From the NCBI GenBank assembly GCA_034401795.1, contig CM067360.1, positions 52,846,268 to 52,910,267 of the forward strand: a DNA stretch of 64,000 nucleotides, in the 5' to 3' direction. Source of the DNA: Chaetoderma sp. LZ-2023a (Eukaryota > Mollusca > Caudofoveata > Chaetodermatida > Chaetodermatidae). The notes under the pieces are model-generated. The model was not told the DNA's origin. It saw nothing but the letters and a program-made list of their open reading frames with translations, and ran no database searches. Shown here in pieces: positions 1 through 11,217 of the stretch. Numbering within the stretch: the stretch's first letter is position 1; each line of letters opens with the position of its first letter. Both the position numbers and the translations under genes were made by a program.

Positions 1-3000
1 TTGGTATTCCAACTCATGTATCACGTTTTCCGTTTAGGTTAGCCTTAGGCGCAATTGACCGACATATGGATCTTACCTCGTGACTATTCCCATGCTGCGC
101 GGTATAGCATAATGTCAAAACCATTTGAAACGTATATAGGTGGTATGGGATGGGGCGGAGCCAAGGATAAGTGGTTCAATTAATGTAGACCGATGTAATG
201 TGTTCGATACACGTATAGCAAGTATACGTGTGTTGTCGGGAACTTTTCACCCAAAATACATGGGCACGACTTTTAATTTCTTTATAAGCATCAGGAATAA
301 GGTTTATAACATTCATTTCTGATTACGTTAGTAATTGCTCAAATCTAGCTTCTTAGGAACAAACAGTAGTATGTGTTCCATTTACAATCGAGTAATTCTA
401 CTGCACAAGATTCGTCGTTTGTTTATGAGTCGAACAACGGAATATATACCTTTTTTTAAATCAGTTAAATAATGGGCTATTATTTTTAGACTGCTTGTTG
501 AAAACTGTTTCTCTTACGGAGAGCAACACGGTTCAATCAATCACTCTTATTTTAACATTCTGGTGACAAGCGTATTGGTGGCATTGGCTAGACATCCCGC
601 CAATGATGCTTTTGGCCCGTTACAAGTGGGGTGGGGTGGGGTGGGGAGGCGTGGTTAGAGCATACGCCTATTACCGGCGTATAATGCGAACTGACATCAC
701 TGCGCACAGAAATACAGCACCGAAACACGTATTTATTTTGTATCTGAATTGCGACAATTAAAAAATCCCTCAGAACTGTCGAAGTGAACTATTTAGATTA
801 GCTGAAGGTTTGGACAGTTATAGTCTTAGATCTAGGTTATCATGTGTCTTTACGGTATTATAATAACTGACTTATTCACACAGCATGATGCTCATCCATT
901 AGCACGCATGCTGAACAAGCGTCACTCATGCGCGCAAGGATTAAAGAACGAAAACATTTTATAGCCAATTAGATTATGTTAACGCTGAATACGAACGACC
1001 CATAGAAAATCATTCATGTACAATTTTATAAATAGTATCGCGTATGATTAAATATGTTGCAACTAATTTGACTGGGATTCGTTGCTACAAACCCAGTAGT
1101 TACATTAGTTAAAAAAATATTGGAATGTTTGCAGTCAGAATGACATTCATCATAAGCAATTTAGTGGTAATAGAAAACAACGGAAATGTTGACTTTTGTA
1201 TGTTCTAATGGGTCTGCGTTTTAACCCTTTTATCCCCAAATTTCGTCAGTAACATTATACTTATCTCATGGAAAGGCGAATTTGCAGAGTAAGGATGACA
1301 ATTTACCGCTGGCATGTCTTGTTTCGTTATTTAGCCAGTCATTTTAGTGCTAAGTTTTCAAAAATAGACTTCTTTAGGTCTACAAATTGATAGTTCTCAA
1401 GACAATTGCAGAGGCCGACTTAGCCGAAATATTTATAATAAAAAACCGGGAATTTAATTAAACTCGTTTTTTTGGTTTGAGCATTAAACATTTACCATAT
1501 CGAACCTGTTTATGATGTGAGATCGGTATATCACGCAGCTCTAGACCATTCCCATCTAGATTTCAACTAGATATATTATCTTCGAACAGAGAAGATTATT
1601 GGAGGGATAATGAGCTGATAATTGGGTAGAGCCATTGATGGATACGTTGAAACGTGCTTAATTGTAAGGCAGGCGACGTCGGAATCAGAGAGGTAGGAAC
1701 TGGAGTAATGCCAGAAAGGGACATTGAACAAGATCTTGGTTTGTTTGATATAAAAACAGGTCGGCAACGTATGAGTTTGAGAAAACATATCTAGGATTTG
1801 TGGGTACAGTACAAATGGTGAGTGACCAGATATTCACCAACACGGTGTATTAGTCTAGGCATCAGATAGGCAGGCTATTTGGACTGAGCTGCTGAGTAAT
1901 TCCATGTATTTGAGGAAATCAGAGTCTATTCACAAATGCAACTACATGTCCGCATACATGCATGTCTTCGCAACAACATAATGATATTAGAGAAAAAGAC
2001 GTGACTACAATTCGGGAATGATCAACTAAATCGTTTATTACATGGAGCCGAATTCATGTATCAGCTTCGCTATGGCTTGAAGCTAGCTCTGGGAGCACGT
2101 GCATTTCTGAGGACGAGGTCTGTTTGGTAAGTTTACGATTGTTAAATCCGCCAGAAATTATCCGCATTTTATTCACAGAAATGGGTTTGCGTGCATAATT
2201 AATATGTGATCGCTAACATATGTTATTGTCACCATTGCGGTGTATCAGTGCCAAATACTGTTTTGTCAAGGTGGGACGGTTCGTGATCCACAAATTAGAC
2301 AATTGCTGACTTAGCTGATGTTTTATTGTTATATCTATCAAAGAGAACAGTAACATACACACCGCATGTGGACCGTTAATCAACCCTCTGGGGCATTTCA
2401 TTACAAGTTCATCAAGATCAGCAATTGTCACTGTCAATTCTTGTGTCTGGAAGACTATTATGCAATGGAGATGGATTCCAATTTCTTAGTATGGTCTGAC
2501 AAGTGACATTGCCGTCTTTCTCATCGTGTGATCATCATTGAGTAAGGATGGAGTGACATCTGTAGGTGCTCAGTAAGATCAACTTCTCTTTGTTTAGAGA
2601 TGGCTAACAAACGACGAAAAAGTTACTCAGAATCTATCTTTGAAATGTGCATTCCTGGTAGATAGTAGTTGTTTCACGTGGGTTAAAGTGTGTGGCTTAA
2701 TGCATGACATGGCATAAAAGCGTATTTACTTTCTGCTATCTACAAGACCTTTCTTAAATACAATTCTCGACACAGTTGATACGGGAATCGTCAACCTGGA
2801 CGAAGCAACAATGCATGTTAATTAATTCATTAGACTGCATGTGAGAGCGTTTAACTTGAATGGACTTTGTCACTGTTCTAACATCAGCTCCAGTATTTTT
2901 CTGACATTGGCTTTATAGTTCATGCCTCTTATGTCGAGCTCTGATCTCTATCCCGACGTGCTGTCTTTGTTGGTTACATCAGCTAATGCTTGTAAGGCAA

Positions 3001-3640
3001 AACATGTTTTAATGAACCAACTTGTCAAGGCGCTTGTCATACAAGTAAAGTTGATAATTTCTCCCTGAGCCTTGGATTCACGACTGCTGGATTGCTCTCG
3101 TATTTGGTCAGTTGTGACACAGTTATTTTTACCCTTTGTCGATCTATGGACATCAAAGCTATCACGTTCTAAGTGAGCTCATGCTGCTGACGTTTCCTTT
3201 TCTAGCATCTGCATTACTGTTATGTACACTGGAACATACCTAGAGTAGTCAGCTCCTCCTGCTGCTCTGCGTCATGTCGTTGTCTCGGGAACAGTATTAG
3301 GATGAAGGTCTGCGCCCGCATCTGGTTCAGCCCGAAGTACACATAGGAGAATGGCAACAGAATATAAGTTATTCCAACAAATGAATGTGTCAGGTTGGTT
3401 GCTACCAAACTGTCGAAAGCCAACTATTGCCTCGTTCAACTCATTCATGGTTTCATATTCGTGTACATCTGTTCAATTGGCTGTCTTGCGAGATACAATA
3501 ATCTTCACGTTCTCTGTGATAAGATTACGCTGTTGTTCTTCTGGCCATAAAGAAAAGCATTGCCACTGCTTCTATTGCTAACTTCAGGGCTCGCATCGCT
3601 CTAGATAATTACTTATCTTGCAGAATATGGCGTGTTGACA
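1..3640. other. Non-coding DNA, no gene recognised
   Basis: No exon with a recognisable protein family was found on either strand. Open frames are short and lack motifs. The stretch may be part of the intron upstream of the acetylcholine receptor exon at 6149, but no second exon of that gene was seen. A G-run at 628-649 is listed separately. A minus-strand stretch near 3220-3423 faintly resembles a receptor transmembrane segment and is treated under rejected items. Confidence 0.6.
628..649 (+). repeat. (GGGGT)4 G-quadruplex-type run
   Basis: Four runs of four G separated by single T residues, then GAGG. This fits the consensus for a very stable short-loop G-quadruplex. It is not near an identified promoter. 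Confidence 0.7.
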
Positions 3641-4562
3641 AGCAAAATTGTTAGGAATTGGCTATAACAACAACAACAACACATTCTCTAACAATAACAA
3701 GCAACACTTTCTGGTAAAAGGCTTTAACAATAACAAAATAGCAAGTAAATATATTGTGAGGAAAATCTATAGCAATAATATTCAAAATGTGTAATACGAA
3801 TTTATAACAATAACAATAACACACAAATGCAGATGACCAGTAATACTTCTAAGCACCATCATCAAATATTGTTTGGCTATGAGAGAGTTGTGTTTCCCCT
3901 GTAGGTTGGGCTTAGAATATACCTTCCGTAACCTCTGCGTGTCGTAAGAGGCGACTAAAGGAGGTAAGGGTGAGGTAACCCTGACAGAAACCTCGAGTGC
4001 TGAAGACGGAGGTTCCAGGCCACACGGCGCACTCTAATAAACCATGGATCCACGCACGTAACGCATATGATCATGTCGGTAGTCACTTACAGGACTGGCG
4101 GTATGATCAGCGAACGAAAAGAAGAAGAAGAGAGCTGTGTCAGAAAAGGTTGGCAATCCGAGGAATGGCAGGTGTACTATAATGACAAATGTATTTGCAT
4201 CTGGCCTTGTTGGTTCATTAAATGACGCATTGTTTTCAAGAGACTGCGATTACTTGGCACAAAGAACAAATCTGATAACAGCTGCCTTATATTAAAGAGA
4301 TCACACACTATGTAGGCCGTTTATTACAGGTGTTACTGTGTTTGAAGATCTCCAAATATATATTCCCATTGTTTTATCGTCTATGATGTTTAAGCATTGA
4401 TAAAGTCGCAATTTCTGATTAGATAGAATAAACACTATTGTTATGATGGTAATTATCTCATATAGCCTAATATCACGGGATTGTCTACATATTTACGGTA
4501 ATACAGGTAGGAGATGGAAAGATAATTTACCTACGGTACGCATGGTAAGTATGAGATACATG

Positions 4563-4565
<3 letters not shown>
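3641..4565. other. Non-coding; AAC/AAT-rich patches and a dispersed-repeat fragment
   Basis: Short AACAAC and AACAAT arrays lie at about 3664-3815. A segment at about 3895-4040 contains GTCGTAAGAGGCGACTAA, a core I recall from high-copy repeats of marine gastropods; that link is from memory only. No gene was recognised. Confidence 0.4.
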
Positions 4566-4652
<87 letters not shown>

Positions 4653-4687
4653 GTAAGTGTGTGTGTGTGTGTGTGTGTGTGCGTGTG

Positions 4688-4743
<56 letters not shown>

Positions 4744-4746
4744 TGT
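4566..4746. repeat. Compound microsatellite (AT)n-(GT)n-(GTGC)n
   Basis: About 80 bp of AT dinucleotides pass into a short GT tract and then about 60 bp of the tetranucleotide GTGC. Open frames on both strands here are products of the repeat and are not genes. Confidence 0.97.
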
Positions 4747-5538
4747 TTGGCAGGGGCACGTGAGAAAGTTTTCACTGTGGCTTAGATATTTGAGAAGCGT
4801 ATAGCCGCATTGGGATATTAGCTATTTTCTAATGTACCATGGCAACGGTTCAAATCATAATTGCCAGTGACCACATATTTATTCTTCCCTGAGCTAGCGA
4901 TTTATTACGGCGTTGACTGTAATTGAATTTTTATAAATATGCATGACTACCGTTCCAAGTTTTACAATAATATTTTAGACATATTAACCGTTGCTCCTTG
5001 CATAATATGGGTACAGTTAGACAACACAATAGTGTTGCGGTATGTAATATGTGCTAACATTACGCTATTATATAATGGTTTGTGGTAATACATAAATATT
5101 TAAAAGCACAAACTTTTGGTCTTTGTTTTAATATGCACGGACATTGTAAGAAAGGTAACTAAATACCTCGTGTTTCTTCCTAACTGAAAGGTTTCCCTGA
5201 ATTGTACGTGTCTGAGATACACAACAACCATTAGAGATTGGAGATCTGAGACGTTTTCAAATTTACATGGTTAGCATGGCAACTGTATAAAATCTATTGC
5301 CCATTAAGGTGGCAACTCCACCATCGCTTTTTTTAACCAGCAGACACATGGCTACAAAACCGTACCGGTGTCACTTTGTTTTAGCTATAGGTATGGGTAT
5401 CATGAAAAGTTATGGTCGTGGCCGCTGGTCTACAACTAGTTTGGTCCTCGCACTCTACAATAAATATATTTTGTGAATATTTCCTAATATCGTATTATCC
5501 AGTCGATAGTTGAATAGTCAGATAGTTTCATTTGCTGA
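4747..5538. other. Non-coding, nothing recognised
   Basis: AT-rich sequence between the microsatellite and the first tRNA-headed repeat. No motif, repeat or coding signal was recognised. Confidence 0.5.
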
Positions 5539-5646
5539 GAATCGAACCCATAACCGACATAAGCGCCAAATAGCGCAGCCCACAACACCACCACAACAAG
5601 ACAGAGTCTTACTTTGCCAGCGAGGCTTCATGATGTGAGATTCTGA
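5539..5646 (-). repeat. tRNA-headed repeat (SINE-like), copy 1
   Basis: Read on the minus strand, this segment contains GGTTATGGGTTCGATTC, a good match to the tRNA gene B box (GGTTCGATTCC), preceded by a tRNA-like left half with GGCGCTTATG. It matches 5838-5933 over its length, including the non-tRNA part TTACTTTGCCAG. That fits a tRNA-derived SINE or fragment. No A-tail or target duplication was identified. Confidence 0.45.
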
Positions 5647-5837
5647 TACACAGTGGAATTTTGTGGTAGCTTTTGTTTACCGTTATTACTGTAACTGACT
5701 AGCGAGTCAGTGATTTATGATCGCAGAGGGTCACGCTGTACTTCGCCTGTACGTACAGCACATAGACCACTCATTTTTTAGCCATTGTACTTAGTTATAC
5801 CAGTACTCGTGGCATTGCGGTATATTGGGATTGGCAT

Positions 5838-5933
5838 GGAATCGAACCCACAACCGATGAAAGCGCACACGCCATAGCCCAGAAACACCACTCTTACTTT
5901 GCCAGTGAGGCTTTCACGATGTGAATTTCTGAT
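5838..5933 (-). repeat. tRNA-headed repeat (SINE-like), copy 2
   Basis: Second copy of the repeat at 5539-5646, same orientation and about 300 bp away. The minus strand reads GGTTGTGGGTTCGATTCC, a near-perfect B box. The shared downstream part argues for a dispersed repeat and against two tRNA genes. No cloverleaf was worked out. Confidence 0.45.
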
Positions 5934-6148
5934 GAAAGAGAAAATGGCACTGGGATTTCGGGTTCAAATTGATAAAATGCGACACTTGTTTTGATATGGC
6001 TGCCTCTTTGTCGGGGCCTGGTGGTTCTAGCCCCATTAGCCCTTGCGTCAATCCGGCTCTGAATCCAGTCATGTAATAATATATTAAATAATGTCATGCA
6101 CTCTTAAACCGGATAGAATAATCACTATTTTAATATTGTTTCCCCTAG

Positions 6149-6328
6149 GTGAAGGACGACTGGAAATATGTGGCAATGGTGCTTGATCGCCTCTTTCTGT
6201 GGATCTTCACGACAGCCTGCGTGGTAGGAACATGCGGTATCGTCTTGCAGGCGCCCACCCTCTACGATAAGAGGATAGCCCTTGGAGACAAGGATCCTGA
6301 GAGGCTGTCATGCCTCAGGAAGAGTTGA
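6149..6328 (+). CDS. Nicotinic acetylcholine receptor subunit, last exon
   Basis: The open segment follows a strong splice acceptor (pyrimidine-rich TTGTTTCCCCTAG ending at 6148) and begins in phase 0. It encodes 59 residues and ends at TGA 6326-6328. It starts [20 protein letters not shown], the hallmark of the pre-TM4 and fourth transmembrane helix of cys-loop nicotinic receptor subunits, and continues to the conserved LQAPTLYD after the membrane segment. Subunits of this family form pentameric ligand-gated cation channels in the plasma membrane of neurons and muscle; TM4 is the lipid-facing helix. The tail after TM4 is about 18 residues longer than the short tails I expect. All other exons should lie upstream, outside or undetected here. 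The sequence looks alpha-type by memory. The family call is secure; the subunit type is not. Confidence 0.9.
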   Translation: MKDDWKYVAMVLDRLFLWIFTTACVVGTCGIVLQAPTLYDKRIALGDKDPERLSCLRKS

Positions 6329-6631
6329 CAACCCAGCATATGATCTTGAATGCAATCCAACAGCCAGCTTGATTGCGAGTTGTTACAGATGGTATGAGTG
6401 ACATTGATATAGGTTGTATTGTTGTTCTTCTGGGCGAATAGGGTGTGACATAACGAAGAGAACGATGGTGCTTTTTAACTACACCTATCTTAGCAGAAAA
6501 CCTGTATTTTATCCATAGACACCTATTGATATATGTACTGCACTTAATGTTTATTGCGATATCCAAGATCTGGGGGATATAGCTAGATTTTCGAGGGCCT
6601 CCAAAAGCGCCACCAATCACTCATCACCGCG
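6329..6631. other. Downstream of the receptor exon (3' UTR and beyond)
   Basis: This should hold the 3' untranslated region of the receptor gene. I saw no canonical AATAAA in it, so the cleavage site cannot be placed. No other feature was recognised. Confidence 0.4.
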
Positions 6632-6978
6632 TCCCGCCAATCTCTACCTATGCTCCACCCGCGCTTTATCCGTGTTTGGAGCGATCTATCCCTGAACTCC
6701 CTGACCCTCAATATCGAATACAGCTTATACAGGTAAGCTGTTGAATATTTGGAAACTAATATAACGAGTGCTGTTGCTGCCTATTTCAGCAACAGCGTCC
6801 TGTCAAATTAGTTTTAAAATATTCAACAGAATGTGTATTAAATAGTAAAGACATACAATTCGAACACCAACGCTTAGTCCCTCTTCAATTAAGCGTTCGC
6901 GACGTACTTATCTACGTCATTCATGGCGTCATAGATTGTGACGCCATCATACACGTCACGTAGTTGATTATGACGTCA
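6632..6978. mobile_element. Palindromic foldback element, half unit
   Basis: One half of the foldback family described at 7649-8455. It has the inner arm (6632-6735, with CTCCACCCGCGCTTTATCCG), a hairpin whose arms are AGCTGTTGAATATT and AATATTCAACAG (6736-6829), and the outer arm ending in GATTATGACGTCA at 6978, followed by TA. The matching other half is absent, so the copy is truncated on the left. Confidence 0.7.
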
Positions 6979-7648
6979 TAGGATAAATGGAGAGACTGGA
7001 AGGGCCGTGTATCAGCCATATTTAACAAGATCTCATTTGGAACGACGTGTACCGGTTCCAAAAGATATCCTTCTCAACGAGTGTGATACAATAGATATGA
7101 TATGGTAGCGGGACTGATCTTCTATTTATTATCTTGACATGGAGGGATCCTATACATCACTCAATTATGTTACGTCATAATCAAAAACCGTCACTTGCTA
7201 GCTGACGTCAAAATTAACTGGCGGACGTCCGACACGAATTTAGCAATGCTTCGCCATTAATCGTCTAGCTTGTCTGCATTTTACGAATTTAATAATTTAA
7301 TAAATATTGTGTGGAATATACTATTAATGAATGATGTATAGACAGTGAAACTCATCCACTGCACAACCAGTTCCGTCCTTTTGGGACTCATCAGTGAGAG
7401 ACAGGATACGAACCCGGGGACCTTTAGTTCACGAGTCGGCCTCGTTACCTCGGAGCCACAGGAGGTATGTGCTGTGCATGTAGATAATGATAATGACCCG
7501 CAATTGGACTCTGATAACTGTCGAACCAGTGTGGATTATGTGCACATGATGTGGCGCGGGACTTGTAGCATGAACACACATATACACAGATACCGCGAGC
7601 TTTCCCAGCGGCATGCCAATGTATGAATCTAATCTGCCCCTACAAGTA
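6979..7648. other. Mixed repeat debris between foldback elements
   Basis: Contains a partial foldback outer arm at about 7166-7230 with TGACGTCA at 7203-7210, and a tRNA-like segment listed separately. The rest shows nothing recognisable. Confidence 0.45.
7390..7462 (-). repeat. tRNA-like segment (SINE head or tRNA relic)
   Basis: On the minus strand the segment reads TGGCTCCGAGGTAACGAGGC, then about 25 bases, then CCCGGGTTCGTATCC. The last part matches a tRNA B box and T loop; the first resembles a D-arm. No CCA-end context or clean acceptor stem was verified, so a tRNA-derived repeat is as likely as a tRNA gene. Confidence 0.35.
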
Positions 7649-8455
7649 TGACGTCATAATCAGTTACGCCACATGTAGGCTGACGTCACAATCTTAACTC
7701 CGTCGTGAAAACGTAATAGTCTATCAGGATGTCGTTGATGAATAGGTTATACAGGTTAATAAACATTCTGCTAAATATATTTAATCCAATTTGACTGGAA
7801 GATGTTGCTGTCATAAGCACCCAGTCAAATAAATTTCAAAATGTTCAGCAGCTTACCTGTTTAGTTACCTTGAAATTGGCATTCTGGTAACGCAAGGTTC
7901 AAAGTATATAAATCGTACGCAGCACGAGTGAAAAGTTGGCGGATCTTAGCTAGAAATGAGCGGGTATCGCTAGAAATGAATACCTCTATTTTACATGGGC
8001 GATTGTGGTAATCCTACACCCGCCCGATGAGTCCCTACAGGACCGAACTGGTAAAATAGAGCGGGTGAGGCTCATTCATCAAGTACACGCTCGCAACACC
8101 GCAATGGATGAATCCACTGTTAGTTATGCCCGCCCGTTTTCCACTAAGTTCTACCCACGCTTTGCCCGTATTGGGATCGATCGAACCCCTAGTCCACATA
8201 AATCCCAATATCATGGTAACTATAGCTGTTGAATATTTTGAAACTAATTTCACTGGGCTTTTTTTCGCAGCAACAGTGCCGAGTCAAATTAGTTTCAAAA
8301 TATGCAAAAGAATATGTATTAATTTGTAAAGACATACAATTCCTACACTTGACGAACTATTAAGCTTTTATGACTGAGATAGATATGTCATTCGCTGCGT
8401 ATTTTGATTGTGACGCCAGGCGACACGTGACGCAATTGATTATAACGACATACAC
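7649..8455. mobile_element. Complete palindromic foldback element
   Basis: This unit shows the family architecture. The left outer arm begins TGACGTCATAATC and carries a second TGACGTCA at 7681-7688. Hairpin A follows at 7766-7852 (arms end CTGGAAG and CCCAGTCAAAT), then an inner arm with GCGGATCTTAGCTAG and a centre. The inverted inner arm (TACCCACGCTTTGCCCG, about 8128-8225) leads to hairpin B (8226-8310, GCTGTTGAATATTTTG) and an inverted outer arm ending GATTATAACGACA at 8455. The dinucleotide TA flanks both ends, suggesting a TA target duplication. There is no coding capacity, so the family is non-autonomous (MITE or foldback type). Its transposase source is unknown. Confidence 0.75.
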
Positions 8456-8784
8456 TTGAATTCATCCATTATCTGTGTCACCTGTTAGCTATGTTGAAAC
8501 TGATGTCGTGCAACATCTCCAAGTCCACATTGTTAGTTCGAAATTGAGATTCTGGAAATTCACCTTTCAAAGTTTGTAAATCGAGTCATGCGTGAATACA
8601 TAGTGGCCGGAAATTAGCTAGAATTTCAGATTTACTGTCAAATCAGCTAGCGCGATTCCCTTCGCGCTGGCTAGGGCAACCTGATGTTGGTTCATTACGA
8701 AATACGGGTGTATACACGTGTTCATAAGGCCACATGTTTTAAGGAACGGTCAGCGCGTGGCCCCAAAAGCTTATCCTATGGCGA
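8456..8784. other. Non-coding, nothing recognised
   Basis: Unique-looking sequence between the foldback element and the first copy of a 63-bp direct repeat. Confidence 0.4.
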
Positions 8785-8847
8785 GTAGTATAATTTATTA
8801 ATTCTTTATAATTCCAAGTGTTTCATTTAAATTGTCCATATTACTAC
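8785..8847. repeat. 63-bp direct repeat, copy 1
   Basis: A 63-bp sequence beginning GTAGTATAAT and ending ATATTACTAC is repeated without a single difference at 8947-9009. Its ends are short imperfect inverted repeats (GTAGTA and TACTAC). Confidence 0.9.
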
Positions 8848-8946
8848 GAGTAATGGCGAGTGATCAGCATTAAGATACCGCCTGTCCTCGGTGACCACGT
8901 ATTTTTTCTCCAGAAGGCGGTCACATAAGACATGTTTGACCGCCTC

Positions 8947-9009
8947 GTAGTATAATTTATTAATTCTTTATAATTCCAAGTGTTTCATTTAAATTGTCCA
9001 TATTACTAC
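8947..9009. repeat. 63-bp direct repeat, copy 2
   Basis: Identical to 8785-8847. The ~100 bp between the copies contains a GC-richer patch. The arrangement could be flanking repeats of a small insertion or a recent local duplication. Confidence 0.9.
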
Positions 9010-9144
9010 ATAGATATTTTAGGTATATTGTCAATTTGCTTCGTTTTGTTTTGTTTTGCTAACTAGTTATCAGAGCAAAGTTTATGGTTACGTTTAATTC
9101 GGAATCGTAGAAATTGCATTATGTCCTTTGAGGCGAGTAACCTC

Positions 9145-9213
9145 GTCGTAGCGGCGACGACGACGACAGCGGCGGTGGCGGCAACGCCGACGACGACGAT
9201 GACAGCGGCGGAA
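9145..9213. repeat. GAC/GGC trinucleotide-rich patch
   Basis: Imperfect CGA, CGG and GGC triplets (GGCGACGACGACGACAGCGG and similar). No matching reading frame of meaningful length surrounds it. Confidence 0.7.
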
Positions 9214-9518
9214 GATAACTTCACCCTTCGTCTCCTGTGCGGGAGACATATATGAGTGAACTAGTAGTTGTTTGCTTCATTCGTGAAAAGGCTCTGAGCT
9301 GCTTTGCAGCTGTTGAAAGCAGTTGATCACGGATACAATTTTCACCATCGATTAAATCAAGATCATCCGCAGCATAGCCCATTTCTGTTGTCACGTGTAG
9401 ATTTGAGAATGTCTAATGTCCTCGCAGAGTTGAAAGACTTTTGGACGAGAGTACCAGTAGGAGAGCACCGATGATTGAACCATCTCAGGTTTGACACTAA
9501 TGACTATTTTTTCACCAG

Positions 9519-9690
9519 CAGACGCCATAGGCAGCAACAACACCCAGTCAAATTAGTTAAAAAATATTCAACAACTTACTTGTTCAATAGTCTTCTGGAA
9601 CTTGATAGTCGGGGAGTTCAAAGATCGGTCGATAGCAGCGCGGGTAAAGTGTATGCGTAGCTTAGCTAGAGATAGGCGGGGAATACCTAA
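9519..9690. mobile_element. Foldback element fragment (right half)
   Basis: Begins near GGCAGCAACAACACCCAGTC, continues with the hairpin arm CAAATTAGTTAAAAAATATTC and the inner arm (GGGGAGTTCAAAGATCGGTC, CTTAGCTAGAGATAGGCGGG). It matches the right half of the complete foldback copies. The mirrored half is missing. Confidence 0.6.
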
Positions 9691-10520
9691 AACTGGATTC
9701 CTCTACTGAAGGAAAAATGGCGCCGTGAAAGTACCAAATATCGTTACGATATAAGCATATCCTTTTTCGGGAAACTTGAATGTCATTCAATGTAACCCTT
9801 TAATACTCATATCAGCCAAAAACTGTTTCTGCAGAAGTCTTACAGGAGGTCCATTACAGACCAATAGAAGGCTATTTTTGAAAATTTACAACTGGAATGA
9901 CTGGCTCGGTAAGAGAGCCAATCATACCAGTGGTAAATTTACAAAAATAGTCTTATCTTGGTTTGCAAATACACATTTTGCTGAGAAAGTTGAAATTGTA
10001 TTGAACAAATTCGGGGTTTAAAGTGTGAAACAGAGGCGTGGAGTTAATGCGTACCAATCTAAAGAATATGTGATAAAATAACTGTGTAGTGGTTGTGTAT
10101 ACAACAGTAACAACAGCCATCTTCAGTATGAAGTATTGGAATTTTAAAGTTGGATAAACATTTCCAGGTTTTTTAAAATGCACATATATCCATGGTAACT
10201 TATCATTATATCATTAACCAACATGCCCTTAATTGCTCAATGTATATACCTGTACAATCTCCCCATACATTGTACTGCAGATGGATGTTATTGTAGAGAG
10301 ATAAGGTCACATGTGCATTTCCCTTTTATTTCGCTTTTGTTCTTTTCTTTCCTTGCATGGCCGCAAACAATAGTGGCTCTTTGAAACAAAGTATTCACCT
10401 ATTTCAGATGGATGCAACATTGGCACCTCTCGCTCTGATGATTGTTAAGACATTTTTATTGAACTAGTTTTCTTTTTCGTCCACGCACGCACGCTCTCCC
10501 ACCCCCACCCCAACCCCCGC

Positions 10521-10522
<2 letters not shown>
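9691..10522. other. Non-coding with one dispersed-repeat core
   Basis: The stretch 9868-9912 (CTATTTTTGAAAATTTACAA, then CTGGAATGACTGGCTCGGT) is shared with 16858-16910. No other feature was recognised. Confidence 0.5.
9868..9912. repeat. Dispersed repeat core, copy 1
   Basis: The 19-mer CTGGAATGACTGGCTCGGT and the preceding ~20 bp recur at 16858-16910 in the same orientation. The repeat's full extent is unclear because flanks diverge quickly. Confidence 0.6.
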
Positions 10523-10562
<40 letters not shown>

Positions 10563-10641
10563 GTATCTCTCTCTCTCTCTCTCTCTCCCCAACCCAACGC
10601 TCTCTTTCTCTTCCTCTCTCTCTCTTCATCCCTCCCGTCAC

Positions 10642-10672
<31 letters not shown>

Positions 10673-10680
10673 TTTTTTCT
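10523..10680. repeat. CT-rich microsatellite block 1
   Basis: Runs of CT dinucleotide broken by CTGT and CCAACC. Open frames here are low-complexity artefacts. Confidence 0.95.
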
Positions 10681-10816
10681 CTCCCTCTCTGGATATTGGT
10701 GAGAATATCAATATACGAGCTATTATTGTCAATATTGCCTTTACAGTCTTTGTCTTATTAATTGATAATGTTATTCCCCTTACACTATCATAAAACATCT
10801 CTTCAGCACCCACCCA

Positions 10817-10842
10817 CCCTCTCTAGCTCTCTCTCTCTCTCC

Positions 10843-10905
<63 letters not shown>

Positions 10906-11069
10906 GCACCACCTCCATCTATGGCTACCTGTGTATCGCTATATATCTCTCTAACTCTTCACCCTTGCTCCCACTTTTTTCTCCCACGCCGCACCCCCTC
11001 TCTCTCTCTCGGTCTTTCTCTCTCTCCCCTCTCTCTCTCTCTCTCCCCTTTCTCTCTCTCTCTCTCTAT

Positions 11070-11115
<46 letters not shown>

Positions 11116-11217
11116 CCCTCCGTCTCCCTCCCTCCCTCTCCTCTCTTCTCCTCTCCTCTCCTCTCCTCTCTCCTCTCTTCTCCTCTCCTCTCCTCTCCTT
11201 TCCTCTCCTCTCCTCGC
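10817..11217. repeat. CT and CCTCT microsatellite block 2
   Basis: Long CT runs (about 10825-10905 and 10997-11115) lead into CTCCT/CCTCT pentamers at about 11120-11215. The strand asymmetry is nearly complete (polypyrimidine on +), so triplex or H-DNA structure is possible. Not coding. Confidence 0.95.

Noticed and set aside
3220..3423. Minus-strand frame with LLPFSYVYFGL followed by a basic segment, faintly like TM7 and helix 8 of a G-protein-coupled receptor
   Set aside because: Only one helix-like stretch, no convincing TM6 or other blocks upstream, and stops on both sides. Too weak to call even as a pseudogene.
4443..4775. Open frames on both strands made of YI or HART repeats
   Set aside because: Translations of the AT/GT/GTGC microsatellite.
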